64,000 bases of DNA from Desulfovibrio sp. (GCA_016208105.1 JACQYS010000016.1:22123-86122), one strand, 5' to 3'; shown: positions 52,522 to 60,499, numbered from the stretch's first letter. Notes: generated by a model from the letters alone, not told the origin. Numbers and translations are program-made.

Positions 52522-52956
52522 CTAGTGGGCTCCTGCGCCGACTATGCCGGAAGCCGCCAGAGCGAGCACCAACACTTCGAGCAGCGAGATGACTGCGAAC
52601 TTCACGTCGCCTTTCTTCAGAAAGGCAGGGATCAGCGGAATGTATGCAATGATGGTAAGGCCAGCCAACAGAACGATCCCCAGAAAATTGAGAAAATCAC
52701 CCTTGCCCAGCAGAACGAGCCAGCCCCATCCGGTAGGCACGTTGCCCTGCTCCAGATACACCTTCACTGGTTGGGCCCATAAGGCGGGAACCTGATCCAA
52801 CGGCACATGGGGGGTCACGAGACCAGTTACGTAGATTACATAGGTCAGCGCCATGAGGGCCAGACCGCCCCAACAGCCCCAGAACAGAATATCGGCATAC
52901 AGAACCTGCTCTTTCGGAGTCTCGACCGGCGCGCAGGCCTTGGTGTTATCAGCCAT
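52522..52956 (-). CDS. Small membrane protein next to the exporter (DUF1634-like?)
   Basis: The 144-residue product starts at an ATG 52956 after AGGAGGAAGTC and has three hydrophobic helices: 'ILFWGCWGGLALMALTYVIYVTG', 'FLNFLGIVLLAGLTIIAYIPLIPAFL' and 'FAVISLLEVLVLALAASGIVG'. Three-helix DUF1634 proteins are commonly encoded beside TauE/SafE exporters, and the last two helices have that feel, but I cannot confirm the family. It starts 26 bases after the exporter gene and likely works with it. Confidence 0.72.
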   Translation of the reverse strand: MADNTKACAPVETPKEQVLYADILFWGCWGGLALMALTYVIYVTGLVTPHVPLDQVPALWAQPVKVYLEQGNVPTGWGWLVLLGKGDFLNFLGIVLLAGLTIIAYIPLIPAFLKKGDVKFAVISLLEVLVLALAASGIVGAGAH

Positions 52957-52981
52957 GACTTCCTCCTTACTCTTTAATGAA

Positions 52982-53956
52982 TTAGATGCCCAGACCCTTG
53001 AGCAGCGCCTTGCCACCCGCGAACAGCAGCACGCCGATGACCATGTAGCGGATGAACTTGGGCTTGGCCTTGGCCAGAAGCTTCACACCCGCAAAAGAGC
53101 CGAACATCAGGCCGACCACCGAAGGAATAGCCATCAGCGGGATGACGCAGCCCTGGTTCAGATACACCCAGGCTGCGGAAGTATCGGTGATGGACAACAG
53201 GAACTTCGAGGTGCCCACCGCCACCTTGAGCGGCGCCCCCATCATCAGGTTGAGCACCGGAACGTTTGCCCAGCCAGCCCCAAGGCCGAACATGCCGGCC
53301 ATCACGCCGATGACGATGAACAGCAAAAGCCCCCACAGGGTGCGGTGGGTCTTCCACTCCACGGTCTCACAGGTGGCGGGATCGTAGTAGACGCCGTTCA
53401 TGCCCAGGGCGAGCCCGAGCGCGTCCTGCTTCGTGACCACGGGCTTGGCCGTGTTTTTTGATACTAGGAGCAGCACGGCGATGAACAGGATGGTTCCACC
53501 CAGGCAGATCTGCAGCACATTGGTGGGCAAAGCCAAGCCGATCATGGCGCCCACGATGGCGCAGGAACTGGCGATAAGGGCCACCGGCAGGGCCAGCCTC
53601 AAGCTTGCCATGTTACGTTTGAGAAGACCTGGTCCGGCGGCGAGCGCTCCGGCCAGGGCCACCAGAAGGCCGGCACCCCTGACAAAGTCGAGGTGGAACG
53701 GGAAGAACCCGCTTACCAGGGGGACGAAGAGAACTCCTCCTCCCACGCCGGCCAGAACCGCGATGATGCCCAGCACGAAGCAGAACACCAGAAGAATTGC
53801 CGGCCACATCCACCACGGCCCGGCGGGGGCACCCGCGGCCTGGGCAGCCTCTGCCATGGCCTTGCCGCCGTCCGCGGACGCGGCGAAAGCGAATGCCGCA
53901 CCAGCCAGACCCAGGGCCACAACAACCATACCGACTCGCATCCATCTCGATTTCAT
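52982..53956 (-). CDS. TauE/SafE-family anion (sulfite/organosulfonate) exporter
   Basis: The 324-residue product has a hydrophobic N-terminus that may be a signal sequence ('MRVGMVVVALGLAGAAFAFAAS'), then the TauE/SafE core with 'LAGVGGGVLFVPLVSGFF' in the first repeat and 'GVMAGMFGLGAGWANVPVLNLMMGAPLKVAVGTSKFLLS' in the second. The family exports sulfite, sulfonates and related anions across the inner membrane. A hydrophilic insertion 'NGVYYDPATCETVEWK' lies in the middle. It is the first gene of the nine-gene cluster and the nearest to the sigma-54-type control region. Confidence 0.87.
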   Translation of the reverse strand: MKSRWMRVGMVVVALGLAGAAFAFAASADGGKAMAEAAQAAGAPAGPWWMWPAILLVFCFVLGIIAVLAGVGGGVLFVPLVSGFFPFHLDFVRGAGLLVALAGALAAGPGLLKRNMASLRLALPVALIASSCAIVGAMIGLALPTNVLQICLGGTILFIAVLLLVSKNTAKPVVTKQDALGLALGMNGVYYDPATCETVEWKTHRTLWGLLLFIVIGVMAGMFGLGAGWANVPVLNLMMGAPLKVAVGTSKFLLSITDTSAAWVYLNQGCVIPLMAIPSVVGLMFGSFAGVKLLAKAKPKFIRYMVIGVLLFAGGKALLKGLGI

Positions 53957-54047
53957 GTTCGCACGCTCTCCCTTGCTTCCAGATTCTGAAAGGGCCGTCC
54001 GGCTAAACCGTCGGCGGCACGCCCCACGTTTGTTCTTTCTGGCACAA

Positions 54048-54063
54048 TCCAAGAACCGTACCA
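54048..54063 (-). promoter_or_regulatory. Candidate sigma-54 promoter of the exporter-kinase cluster
   Basis: On the minus strand TGGTACGGTTCTTGGA matches TGGCACGNNNNTTGCW except for T at the first C and G for the -12 C. It is 92 bases before ATG 53956 and 50-90 bases downstream of two palindromes, the right geometry for an activator-dependent promoter. The -12 mismatch makes this a weak call. Confidence 0.4.
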
Positions 54064-54114
54064 CAAATAAATACTGTAATTACATAGCTTTAGGGAAAAC
54101 ACTCCGAGACAAAA

Positions 54115-54132
54115 GCGGCAAACCCTTGCCGC
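54115..54132. promoter_or_regulatory. 18-bp palindrome, site 1
   Basis: GCGGCAAACCCTTGCCGC is GCGGCA-N6-TGCCGC, a perfect inverted repeat. Its centre is exactly 20 bp (two helical turns) from that of site 2, the spacing of tandem activator sites. Confidence 0.75.
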
Positions 54133-54134
54133 AA

Positions 54135-54152
54135 GCGGCAAAATTTTGCCAA
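54135..54152. promoter_or_regulatory. 18-bp palindrome, site 2
   Basis: GCGGCAAAATTTTGCCAA shares the GCGGCA-N6-TGCC core with site 1; its inner 14 bases GGCAAAATTTTGCC are a perfect palindrome. The outer two bases on the right differ from consensus. Confidence 0.7.
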
Positions 54153-54252
54153 AACTCACTTCCAATTCATGTGAAGAGGGGGTACGTGAAGAACGCGAAC
54201 AGGCGATTCTACAAAAAGTTTTGAGCGGAAAACCTGTCAAACGGACAACGAG

Positions 54253-55281
54253 ATGAAAAGCGGCAAAATTTTGCCGATCAGGCTGGACCTCGACGACCTG
54301 CCCGAGGAGGGCGGTGGGGTTACAGCTGTTCTTATTGGCTCGAAGGCCATGCGGGACGCCCTCAACCTAGCTTCGCAAGTTGCCCCGTCCGACGCCCCGG
54401 TGCTCCTCCAGGGCGAATCCGGAACCGGCAAGGAACTCTTCGCCCGGCTCATCCACTCCATGTCCAACCGGGGAGAAAAACCTTTCATCCCCGTGAACTG
54501 CGGCATCCTCAAAGGCGAACTATTCGCGGATAAATTTTTCGGACACGAGTCCGGAGCATTCACCGGGGCGTCCAGACAGCAAAAAGGGAGTTTCGAACTG
54601 GCTGGCGAGGGAACCTTATTTCTGGACGAGGTGGGTGAAATCCCGCCCAACAATCAGGCGGACTTCCTTCGGGTCCTTGAACAACGGACCTTCCGGCGCC
54701 TCGGAGGAGAGCGCGACTTGCCGTTTGGGGCCCGCATCGTTGCGGCAACGAACAGAAATCTGCTGGAGATGGTCAAGGCGGGAAACTTCAGGGCCGACCT
54801 CTATTATCGGCTCAACGTCGTGCCGGTCTTTCTCCCCCCGCTTCGCCAGCGCCGCGAGGACATACCGGTTCTGGCCGGACATTTTCTCGAACATTTCGCA
54901 CACAGGTACCACAAGCCAGGCATGAAGCTGAGCCCGGACGCGCTCTCCATATTGTCGACGCACGCCTGGCCCGGCAACGCTCGTGAACTCAGAAACCTCA
55001 TCGAACGCCTCGTTCTCGTCAACCCAGACGGAGTTATCGAGCCGGAGGGTCTCCCCGGGGAACTGCACCCAGGAAGCCAGGTCCACGTTGAAGATCACGG
55101 CCCTGAACAATTCGACCTGAACACTGTGGTGCGTGAAGCCGAAATCAAGGCCATCTTTCGCGCCTACCGCCACGCCAAAGGGAACAAGGCCAAGACTGCG
55201 GAAATGCTCGGAATCTCCCCCAGAACGCTGCGGCACAAGGTCCAAGAATATGCCTTGAACCTTTCGCGCCACGACAGGTGA
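54253..55281 (+). CDS. PspF-like sigma-54-dependent activator without sensory domain
   Basis: The 342-residue protein has about 25 residues before an intact AAA+ domain: Walker A 'LLQGESGTGKELFARL', GAFTGA in 'GHESGAFTGASRQQ', Walker B 'TLFLDEVGEIPP' and the arginine-finger 'FRADLYYRLNVVPVFLPPLRQRREDIP'. A Fis-type helix-turn-helix ends it ('NKAKTAEMLGISPRTLRHKVQEY'). There is no receiver or PAS domain, as in PspF, so activity must be set by a partner. It reads away from the nine-gene cluster, with palindromes upstream and over its start, implying self-regulation and control of the cluster. Confidence 0.9.
   Translation: MKSGKILPIRLDLDDLPEEGGGVTAVLIGSKAMRDALNLASQVAPSDAPVLLQGESGTGKELFARLIHSMSNRGEKPFIPVNCGILKGELFADKFFGHESGAFTGASRQQKGSFELAGEGTLFLDEVGEIPPNNQADFLRVLEQRTFRRLGGERDLPFGARIVAATNRNLLEMVKAGNFRADLYYRLNVVPVFLPPLRQRREDIPVLAGHFLEHFAHRYHKPGMKLSPDALSILSTHAWPGNARELRNLIERLVLVNPDGVIEPEGLPGELHPGSQVHVEDHGPEQFDLNTVVREAEIKAIFRAYRHAKGNKAKTAEMLGISPRTLRHKVQEYALNLSRHDR
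54260..54277. promoter_or_regulatory. 18-bp palindrome, site 3, over the activator start
   Basis: GCGGCAAAATTTTGCCGA repeats the site 2 core and begins seven bases after the A of the activator ATG. A regulator bound here could block its own transcription or translation, which suggests negative self-control. Confidence 0.65.
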
Positions 55282-55290
55282 ACATGACGT

Positions 55291-55308
55291 GCGGCAGAAA
55301 AATGCCGC
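55291..55308. promoter_or_regulatory. 18-bp palindrome, site 4, after the activator stop
   Basis: GCGGCAGAAAAATGCCGC is a perfect GCGGCA-N6-TGCCGC match ten bases after the activator stop. It may be a further binding site or simply a stem-loop; the identical arms favour the former. Confidence 0.55.
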
Positions 55309-55375
55309 GTGAGGGATGAGATGACTTTGGGCTGATCAGAAAGGAAAGGAGCGGTCAAAAGCGGTAAAAACTCGG

Positions 55376-55789
55376 CTAGGAATTGCCAGCGGACGCAAGG
55401 CCCACCGCATCCGTAACGTAAACCCCCGAAGGCGAAAACTTCTTCAGCAGCGCGACTATGCTGGCTTCATCCAGCGGTTTGCGCACCACGGCATCAGCCC
55501 CGAACTCCATCGCGTAATCAAGATAGTCGGTGGAGATGGACGGCCCCCCCCCGGACATGGCCACCACCTTGATTCCAGGATCATACCCCTTTACATCCAG
55601 AACAATCTGTAAACCGGAGGCATTATTCAAAAAAATGTCGGTGATCACCATGTCGATCCGACCGTTTGATTTGATCTCGTCGAGACAATAAAGCTCCTCG
55701 GCCATGACCACCTCATGCCCGCACTTCAAGAGTATCCCCGCTATCTGGGATGCGGAGGCTACATCGTTCTCGACAATCATTATCCTCAA
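55376..55789 (-). CDS. Single-domain response regulator
   Basis: The 137-residue protein is a receiver domain: 'IMIVENDVASASQIAGILL' (Glu-Asn in place of the usual acidic Asp pair), Asp in 'IDMVITDIFLNNASG', 'VVAMSGGG' and Lys in 'ADAVVRKPLDEAS'. The changed acidic pair could weaken Mg2+ binding and phosphorylation. It is convergent with the activator gene and near the signalling cluster, but reads separately. Confidence 0.82.
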   Translation of the reverse strand: MRIMIVENDVASASQIAGILLKCGHEVVMAEELYCLDEIKSNGRIDMVITDIFLNNASGLQIVLDVKGYDPGIKVVAMSGGGPSISTDYLDYAMEFGADAVVRKPLDEASIVALLKKFSPSGVYVTDAVGLASAGNS

Positions 55790-56085
55790 TCGGCGCTCCT
55801 GAACTTTGACTCGCCCCTTTCAGAGGTCGACCACTCACTCACTCTCTTTGACAGTATTCAAGGATTCGTCCAGTGGGGGTATCCCTACTCTTGCAAAGTA
55901 TTTACATATGGACCACTGGAAGAACGTTCGAACCAACAACGACAATTGCATCACAATAGGAATGAGACGTTGCCCTTAATAAGTATTATTATAAGGATGC
56001 CCCCCATATCCGCCCTTAAGGGGAATCGCCCCGGACAGCACTCGGGGGACGCGCCTTCCTATCTCACAAACAGGAGGATTCCAAC

Positions 56086-56373
56086 ATGACCAGCCTTGCC
56101 TGTGTGGGTTGCGGCTGGTGCTGCCTCACAGACCAATGCCAGGAATCGCATATCCTGTACGGATACATGACGCGATGTCCGGAGGTGCTCTGGGACGAGG
56201 AACTCCGCCTGTATCGATGCCGCCTCTCCAGCCAGAGCAAATTCAGGGAGCTTCTCGCCATGGGGGAAGGCTGCTGCGCACCGCTCAACACATGGAGGCA
56301 GGACGTGAAGAATCGGGATGAAAAACCGGAACCTACGGGGACAGCCCTTTGCGACAAACCGTCCGGGAAATAA
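56086..56373 (+). CDS. Small YkgJ-like cysteine-cluster protein
   Basis: The 95-residue protein begins 'MTSLACVGCGWCCLTDQC', a CxxCxxCCxxxxC metal-binding start, and has further Cys in 'MTRCPEV', 'YRCRL', 'GEGCCAPL' and 'ALCDKP'. Ten cysteines in 95 residues argue for an iron-sulfur or zinc site. The SD AGGAGGATTCCAAC precedes the ATG. The nearest relatives in style are YkgJ/CxxCxxCC proteins such as the one at 43934. It sits upstream of tRNA-Thr. Confidence 0.78.
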   Translation: MTSLACVGCGWCCLTDQCQESHILYGYMTRCPEVLWDEELRLYRCRLSSQSKFRELLAMGEGCCAPLNTWRQDVKNRDEKPEPTGTALCDKPSGK

Positions 56374-56446
56374 CAGAGCCCCCCTCCTGGGCCATTAGAG
56401 CTTGACCCCCCTCTAGCCCTTGTGTATCAAGCGTTTCCGCGCCTTA

Positions 56447-56522
56447 GCCAGCGTAGCTCAGTTGGTAGAGCAGCTGATTCGTAATCAGCAGGTCAGGGGT
56501 TCGAGTCCCCTCGCTGGCTCCA
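56447..56522 (+). tRNA. tRNA-Thr (anticodon CGT)
   Basis: A complete cloverleaf of 76 bases, CCA encoded, starts GCCAGCGTAGCTCAGTTGG. The anticodon stem-loop has CGT at 56480-56482 in a 7-base loop, and the TPsiC arm reads GGTTCGAG. The acceptor arms GCCAGCG and CGCTGGC pair perfectly. Its 3' end is a likely integration target for the element that follows. Confidence 0.95.
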
Positions 56523-56530
56523 GGAAAATT

Positions 56531-56562
56531 AAGGCCTTACGTCCACATGGGCGTAAGGCCTT
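56531..56562 (+). terminator. Terminator after tRNA-Thr
   Basis: AAGGCCTTACG (56531-56541) and CGTAAGGCCTT (56552-56562) form a perfect 11-bp stem with a ten-base loop, followed by CGCTATTTTT. Confidence 0.85.
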
Positions 56563-56785
56563 CGCTATTTTTGCTAACGTATTGCGAACTCTGTTCGCAA
56601 CGGCCAGCCCATCCAAACACCAAATCTTGCCCCGATTCCACCAGTAGCCCTACGGGCTACAACGAAGTTCCCTCTAGAAAAACAGAAAGCGAACGCCTCA
56701 CCCGCCAAGATGTTTCGTTCGCTTTCGCTGAAAACTGGACACTCAACTGTCCGAACAGTTTTTCTCATATGGCACTGGCTGCCAT

Positions 56786-57640
56786 GTGTCAAATTCTGCT
56801 TGGGCACTCCCTCCCTCGGTGCCTGGGATGTCATCGGTATTAGGATATACCCTAGAAGGTGCCTTAGCCAGGTCTTCAGAAGGCAATCGTTGCGGACATG
56901 ATCCCAGACGGCCTTTGCTAACTCCTGCTAACCCGATCCGAAAAGGCAAGGGTGGATTGCCACGGATTCTGTCTCTTGCGGCCGAGCGTACAAAGTCCTG
57001 GTATGACCATCCTGGGAAATGCCCACCACTTCTGAGATCAGGCGGTCGACAGACACGAAGTGAGCGCCGCGAGGCTTGTCTCCTTGTTCTTGAAACGCTT
57101 ATATCCCATCTTGACCTAACTTCCCTTTGTTTGGGCGTTCCGACACTGGCGAACGGGTTCATCGACATCGACATGAGGACCATCGTGAGGGACTCTGGAC
57201 TTGGCCAACGCCGGTGTGAGCGTGCAATCGGGCAGTTGAAGCAAGCTGGGTTCATGCAGGTAAGCCAGCCAAGAAGTAGAAACGACGAAGGGAGATATTT
57301 CGGATGCAGGGCAATTCGCGTCGTTACTTCAGCTCTCTTCGAATGGCTTGGCCTTGGCCCGATGCTGCGGCGTGAACGGGCCAGAGCGTCAGAGACGCTT
57401 CGTCGCAAGGCCCAGAAGGCCAACCGCAAGATCGCCGATTTTATGCGCCGAGTTGCTTCCGGGTTCAAATTCAGACCTGCATGTGTGTCTGGCGGAAGAA
57501 CCAGGGAGCAGCAGGTGATCGAATGGAACCAGACGTGGGCAGCTCACGTCAGGGCGGGCCGCGATCCGCGAGAGGCGCAGCGGAGAACAAATGACGCCCT
57601 GGGATATCCACCAAGCTACAGCCCAGGTCAGAAAAAGTAA
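56786..57640 (+). CDS. IncFII RepA-like replication initiator
   Basis: The 284-residue product is basic and less GC-rich than the core genome. Its middle 'CLLVLETLISHLDLTSLC' and the winged-helix-like 'LGQRRCERAIGQLKQAGFMQVSQP', then 'GCRAIRVVTSALFEWLGLGPMLRRERARASETLRRKAQ' and a basic C-terminus follow the order of IncFII RepA (RepFIIA): a helix, 'SitRasrAlqfLaelGLi', 'ITFTsALFaal...aR..r..we.kqrkk'. This suggests a plasmid replication protein, but identity is low and the first 60 residues are unlike RepA. It starts the accessory segment after the tRNA. Confidence 0.55.
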   Translation: MSNSAWALPPSVPGMSSVLGYTLEGALARSSEGNRCGHDPRRPLLTPANPIRKGKGGLPRILSLAAERTKSWYDHPGKCPPLLRSGGRQTRSERREACLLVLETLISHLDLTSLCLGVPTLANGFIDIDMRTIVRDSGLGQRRCERAIGQLKQAGFMQVSQPRSRNDEGRYFGCRAIRVVTSALFEWLGLGPMLRRERARASETLRRKAQKANRKIADFMRRVASGFKFRPACVSGGRTREQQVIEWNQTWAAHVRAGRDPREAQRRTNDALGYPPSYSPGQKK

Positions 57641-58090
57641 GAATCAGCGCTGGAATTCAGCTGGACCATGATGATCTCGCACGCGGGCTTTCACTTCTGC
57701 GTCCAAATACTCTCCCAGTAAGGCCTTCCAGATGCCTTGGATAATGTAGCCATCGGATTCGGCGTGCTCTGTCGAAGCATGGCCCGCTATTGGATCACTT
57801 CTCAGCCTAGATAAGTGTCGCATGGTCGGACGGTATGTGTCGCCCATAATAACCAAAAGGCAAGAAAATTGAGAGAAGACTGGAAGTCCAAGGCCGTGAT
57901 TGGCACGACGAACCCAATTTCTTTTTGAGGAGCGTTGGCCTCTGATGCTTTTTGGATTTTATATTGTTTGGAGTAAAAACATATTGGAGGCAATTGCCTC
58001 ATGTTGGTTGATGTTGAAATGTAACGAATCATATTGGAAAGTGGCGCAGGAGCATGGTGTAGCCCAATATAGTAGCATATGATCTGACGC
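57641..58090. other. 450-bp gene-poor region of the integrated element
   Basis: The stretch between the RepA-like gene and the oriT-like block is AT-rich and has only short open frames of doubtful reality (a 70-residue frame on the minus strand at 57644-57856 and a 60-residue one on the plus strand at 57900-58082), with no SD. I see no clear gene; it may include the replication origin of the element. Confidence 0.45.
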
Positions 58091-58165
58091 CGTCCGGAGG
58101 CAGGACAGGTGAGGTACTAGTACCTCGCGCTCTGCCCTGCGGGGCTCAAGCTTATTCGCCTCCGG
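58091..58165. other. Candidate oriT
   Basis: Upstream of the mob genes, CCGGAGGC (58094-58101) and GCCTCCGG (58158-58165) are an 8-bp inverted pair framing a perfect 16-bp palindrome GAGGTACTAGTACCTC (58111-58126). On the minus strand TGTCCTG (58107-58101) is followed by C, resembling the TATCCTG-C nick site of MOBP relaxases. The position just before mobC supports the assignment. Confidence 0.5.
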
Positions 58166-58190
58166 CTCAACGTTTTGACTGAGGATCGAG

Positions 58191-58520
58191 ATGCCTACCA
58201 AGAAAATGGCACTATGGTGCTACGTCAACACTGAGGAGCACGCCATTATCTCCGCCAACGCGGAGAGGGCTGGCCTGTCCAGGTCCACCTACATAAAGCG
58301 TGTCTGCCTGGGACAGCCTACGCCAAGCCTTGAAAAGCAGCACGCCAGGCGGGACCTGCTCAAGGTCAATGCCGACCTCGGGAGGCTTGGTGGCCTCTTC
58401 AAGCTGTGCCTAACGGATAATGCGGCTTCAACTCAGGCATTGCACTCGGAGGTGCGGCATATGCTCAAACAAATTGAGGCCCGGCAACGCGAGTTGAAGG
58501 CTGCCATCGCCCGTATTTGA
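58191..58520 (+). CDS. MobC-like relaxosome accessory protein
   Basis: The 109-residue protein reads 'MPTKKMALWCYVNTEEHAIISANAERAGLSRSTYIKRVCLGQ', a strand followed by helices as in ribbon-helix-helix MobC/TraJ-like proteins; a 'RRDLLKVNADLGRLGGLFKLCL' segment and a helical C-terminus follow, the usual MobC 'l.kin.dlgrlGnLlk.wl' layout. It should bind oriT and load the relaxase whose gene starts 16 bases downstream. Confidence 0.82.
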   Translation: MPTKKMALWCYVNTEEHAIISANAERAGLSRSTYIKRVCLGQPTPSLEKQHARRDLLKVNADLGRLGGLFKLCLTDNAASTQALHSEVRHMLKQIEARQRELKAAIARI

Positions 58521-58535
58521 GTACCTGGCGTAAAC

Positions 58536-60176
58536 ATGATTAGTCGCCGCGTCCCGCAGAAGCCGGAGAATGACGATTACCGGCGCTTGGCCCGCTACAT
58601 CGCGGCAGCCGACCATCCAAGCGAGAAATCCCTGATGCACTGGTGCACCGGGTGCTTGGCCGGAGACGATTACGCCCTGGGTATCCAGGAAGCCGTGGAC
58701 ACTCAGGCCATGAACAAAAGGACAACCAGAGAAAAGACATACCATCTCATCGTGAGCTTTCGGCATGAGGACGAGGCTCGGCTTGAGCCGGAAATGTTCA
58801 AAGCCATCGAGGAGGAATTTGCAAAGGCGCTAGGATTCTCCGAGCACCAGCGTCATTGCGGCGTTCACAAGAATACGAACAACCTCCACCTGCATGTGGC
58901 CTACAACATGATCCACCCGGAGCGACTGACCCGGCATGAGCCATACCGTGACTTCATCAAGCGCGACTTGGTCTGCCGGGACTTGGAGTTGCGGTACGGC
59001 CTGGCTATCGACAATGGGCGCGGAGTCGAGAAGGAGGCTCCGCAGCTGAATGATATTGCGGCCACGGTGGAGGCTCATACCGGACAACAATCCTTTGAGG
59101 GATACGCCAAGGAGCGGCGAGGACGCCTCATGAAAGACCTGGCTCAGGCAGCCGACTGGGAGCAGGTTCACGCCGCCTTCGCTAAACACGGAATGGAGAT
59201 CAAGCCACATGGCAACGGTTTGATCATCAAAGACCGCAACGGAGGCCTCGCCATCAAGGCCAGTCGCTTGGACCGGTCGTTGTCCTTGTCCAAGCTGATG
59301 AAGCGTTTCGGAACCTACATCCGCCCGGGCCTGGCTAAAGAGCGCTATCCAGAGGAGGTGCGCTACACAGGCAAGCCATTGCACCAAGGGCCAGAGCGTG
59401 GGGATTTGTATCGGGAGTACCAGCAGGGCATCGAGCTTCGAAAGATGGCCATGAAGGTTTTGGCCAGCCTCCAGGTGAAAGAACAGGAAACCTTACGGGC
59501 CGTCTGGAGCTTGGAACGTGGAAAGATCAACCGGCAGTTTTTCGGTCGGCAACGGTATGACCTCCTCAAGATCGCACGATTGAAGGAGACTGAGCAACGA
59601 CTCCATATTTTTAAGAGAATAAGAGCCGAGCAGGAAAAGGCGAAGAAGAATGCGCCCTACTCCTCCTGGACGGATTTTCTGCGTTGGAAAGCCGCTCAGG
59701 GAAACGAGACAGCCCTTGCCATCCTACGCTCGAAGGAGAACCTAGTTGAGCCCGAGGCCGGTCTAGGAGGCTCAACCGTTGACCGGCGGCAGGAGGTGCG
59801 CGAGAAGTGGATCGGAACGCAGCTTGACTTGGTTGGTGGGCAAGACTTGAGCCGTCGAGCTCAACGTGGCCTCCAGGCTGTGGCCAAGGCTTACGAGCTC
59901 GCGGAGTTAGAGGACGTGACGCCGCGAAGCAAAAGGCTCTTTACGGGATTCACTAGCTCAATCGACGCCATGGGAACGGTGTTCATCCACCTGATCAACG
60001 GCGGCATGATCCGGGACATGGGCAAGGAGATCGCATTCACGGCGCATGACGCGACAACAAAGGAGGCGGCTTTACAACTTGCTCAATCGAAGTGGGGCAA
60101 GGCCATCAAGCTAGAAGGCAACGTACTGAGGCTCCTGCCAATAGATAAGCGGATGGAACTTGGTGTAGAGCATTAA
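58536..60176 (+). CDS. MOBP-type relaxase (TraI/MobA/VirD2-like)
   Basis: The 546-residue protein has the relaxase N-terminus: a catalytic Tyr in the 'DDYRRLARYIAAAD' region, 'TYHLIVSFRHEDEARLEPEMFKAIEEEFAKALGFSEHQ' and the metal-binding histidine triad 'NNLHLHVAYNMIHPE'. A basic middle and a C-terminal domain follow ('LELEDVTPRSKRLFTG...INGGMIRDMGKEIAFTAHD'), similar to LPD7-type tails of plasmid relaxases. It nicks oriT to start conjugal transfer. No type IV secretion genes are in view, so the element would be mobilised in trans. Confidence 0.85.
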   Translation: MISRRVPQKPENDDYRRLARYIAAADHPSEKSLMHWCTGCLAGDDYALGIQEAVDTQAMNKRTTREKTYHLIVSFRHEDEARLEPEMFKAIEEEFAKALGFSEHQRHCGVHKNTNNLHLHVAYNMIHPERLTRHEPYRDFIKRDLVCRDLELRYGLAIDNGRGVEKEAPQLNDIAATVEAHTGQQSFEGYAKERRGRLMKDLAQAADWEQVHAAFAKHGMEIKPHGNGLIIKDRNGGLAIKASRLDRSLSLSKLMKRFGTYIRPGLAKERYPEEVRYTGKPLHQGPERGDLYREYQQGIELRKMAMKVLASLQVKEQETLRAVWSLERGKINRQFFGRQRYDLLKIARLKETEQRLHIFKRIRAEQEKAKKNAPYSSWTDFLRWKAAQGNETALAILRSKENLVEPEAGLGGSTVDRRQEVREKWIGTQLDLVGGQDLSRRAQRGLQAVAKAYELAELEDVTPRSKRLFTGFTSSIDAMGTVFIHLINGGMIRDMGKEIAFTAHDATTKEAALQLAQSKWGKAIKLEGNVLRLLPIDKRMELGVEH

Positions 60177-60234
60177 AACTGCTCTTCTTCACTATCCAAA
60201 GAATTACAAACGCAATTTGGACATAGGCATCAGT

Positions 60235-60400
60235 TGACCTTTCCCCCACAAGGTATCCTAGTTAAAAATTCGTGACTTCGACCAAGGGGGGTCGTGGTCA
60301 TGAGGAAGAGCCGTTTCACCGAAGAGCAGATCATTGGGATTCTCAAACAGGCCGAAGCTGGTGTGGCCGTGGCTGAGTTGTGCATGCAGAACACGATAAC
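60235..60400 (+). pseudogene. IS3-family insertion sequence remnant (orfA start)
   Basis: The stretch begins TGACCTTTCCCCCAC, like an IS3-family terminal repeat, and an ATG at 60300 opens '[28 protein letters not shown]', which is the N-terminus of IS3-type orfA (helix-turn-helix transposase subunit). After about 30 codons family similarity stops, so this is a broken IS end. Confidence 0.75.
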
Positions 60401-60409
60401 TGCGCGGCA

Positions 60410-60499
60410 TTGTCCGAAAATCTTCTGGACTCGGAACTCTTCGGACATGAAAATGGAGCCTTTACGGATTTCTTCCGTAATGCCCGTTTACTCCAATAG
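60410..60499 (+). pseudogene. Fragment of a sigma-54 activator AAA+ domain
   Basis: In the frame starting at TTG 60410 the sequence reads [17 protein letters not shown] and then a changed end with a TAG at 60497. ESELFGHEKGAFTGA is the core of NtrC-type regulators; the fragment is too short to function and is abutted to the IS3 remnant. A residual piece of a lost regulator or a recombination junction. Confidence 0.7.

Noticed and set aside
54041..54056. TGGCAC-like element on the plus strand upstream of the activator
   Set aside because: GG is followed ten bases later by GA, not GC, so the -12 box is missing; distance to ATG 54253 is also large.
57644..57856. 70-residue minus-strand gene in the integrated element
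   Set aside because: No SD, no family likeness and no neighbour it could belong to.
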